Shown here: piece after piece, positions 5,091 to 5,375 of the stretch
Layout: each line of letters starts with the position of its first letter
Position numbering within the stretch: the first letter of the stretch is position 1
Assembly: GCA_027364825.1 (NCBI GenBank)
Contig: DAHXOM010000176.1
Span: 1 to 5,375, forward strand
Direction: 5' to 3'
Length of the DNA stretch: 5,375 bases
From: a bacterium
Lineage (GTDB): Bacteria > JAMCPX01
Position numbers and translations under genes: made by a program
The notes under the pieces: generated by a model
What the model was told of the DNA's origin: nothing
What the model saw: the letters and a program-made list of their open reading frames with translations, nothing else
Database searches by the model: none

Positions 5091-5375
5091 ATGAATTTAA
5101 ATAAATTGGTGTTTATTTTGATGGGGATTGTAATTTTTCTCGCATATAAACAGGCATTAGCTGCATCTAATGCTTATGTTATATCGGGTGATGGAACAGT
5201 TGTAAAAATGAGTTTGCCTGACAATAATATTATTACTACTACGACTTTAACATACGCAGATCATATTAATTTTTCTGGAGTAGGTGAAATACAGTCATCA
5301 ATAAGTACGGATATTCCAAATAGCTTATTGGCTGTATCTTCCGGACGATTCAGTCAAGATGTTTATCTATATAAC
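5091..5375 (+). CDS. Secreted protein, possible beta-propeller, N-terminal 95 residues (runs off the window)
   Basis: ATG 5091 is preceded by AAGGAGA (5079-5085) at ideal spacing, which fixes the start well. The frame stays open for 95 codons to the window edge. The N-terminus is a clear Sec signal peptide: Asn-Lys leader, hydrophobic core LVFILMGIVIFLA, and an ALA/A cleavage site near residue 24-25. The mature start AYVISGDGTVVKMSLPDNNIITT resembles a blade of YVTN-type or NHL-type beta-propellers (strand, GDGTV turn, strand), followed by SLLAVSSGRFSQDVYLYN, which could be the next strands. That fold is inference from one partial repeat. The coding bases are very AT-rich compared with the operon to the left, and the gene is separated from it by repeats and a probable gene remnant, so it is probably unrelated to polyene synthesis and may have been acquired horizontally. 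Confidence 0.75.
   Translation, partial: MNLNKLVFILMGIVIFLAYKQALAASNAYVISGDGTVVKMSLPDNNIITTTTLTYADHINFSGVGEIQSSISTDIPNSLLAVSSGRFSQDVYLYN

Overview
The window looks like a Gram-negative bacterium: it encodes an outer-membrane-type lipoprotein and a LolA-like periplasmic carrier. The dispersed palindromic repeats resemble those I associate with Desulfobacterota and Nitrospirota genomes, but that placement is low confidence and rests on repeat style only. No rRNA, tRNA, CRISPR array or transposase was seen.

Positions 1-2457 (+ strand) are a tightly packed operon fragment: the C-terminus of a class I SAM-dependent methyltransferase, a FabG-type ketoreductase, a LolA-like carrier and a lipoprotein. 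Positions 4071-2454 (- strand) hold a FabF-family ketosynthase followed by a 121-residue membrane protein of unknown function. The two units converge so tightly that their stop codons interlock (CTAA at 2454-2457). Ketosynthase, ketoreductase, methyltransferase, LolA-like protein and cluster lipoprotein together are the hallmark of an aryl-polyene (APE) or related polyunsaturated fatty-acyl pigment pathway. The ketosynthase and ketoreductase resemble the APE enzymes I recall as ApeR and ApeQ more than housekeeping FabF and FabG. In such a pathway the KS and KR extend and reduce an ACP-bound polyene, the methyltransferase would modify the aryl head group, and the LolA-like protein and lipoprotein would help move or anchor the product at the outer membrane. 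ACPs, dehydratase, acyltransferase and exporter are not in the window; they would lie left of position 1 or elsewhere.

Positions 4072-5090 are mostly non-coding and AT-rich, and work as a repeat landing zone. They hold a palindrome at the ketosynthase promoter, a GGGCAG hairpin, a roughly 100-bp inverted composite element, a short ORF that may be the decayed N-terminus of a restriction-modification gene, and an 84-bp double-hairpin repeat that runs through that ORF. A half-copy of the same double-hairpin family sits in frame inside the N-terminus of the LolA-like gene.

From 5091 to the right edge a new, very AT-rich gene begins with a strong ribosome binding site and a signal peptide. It appears to encode a secreted protein, possibly a beta-propeller, unrelated to the polyene operon and with a foreign-looking base composition.
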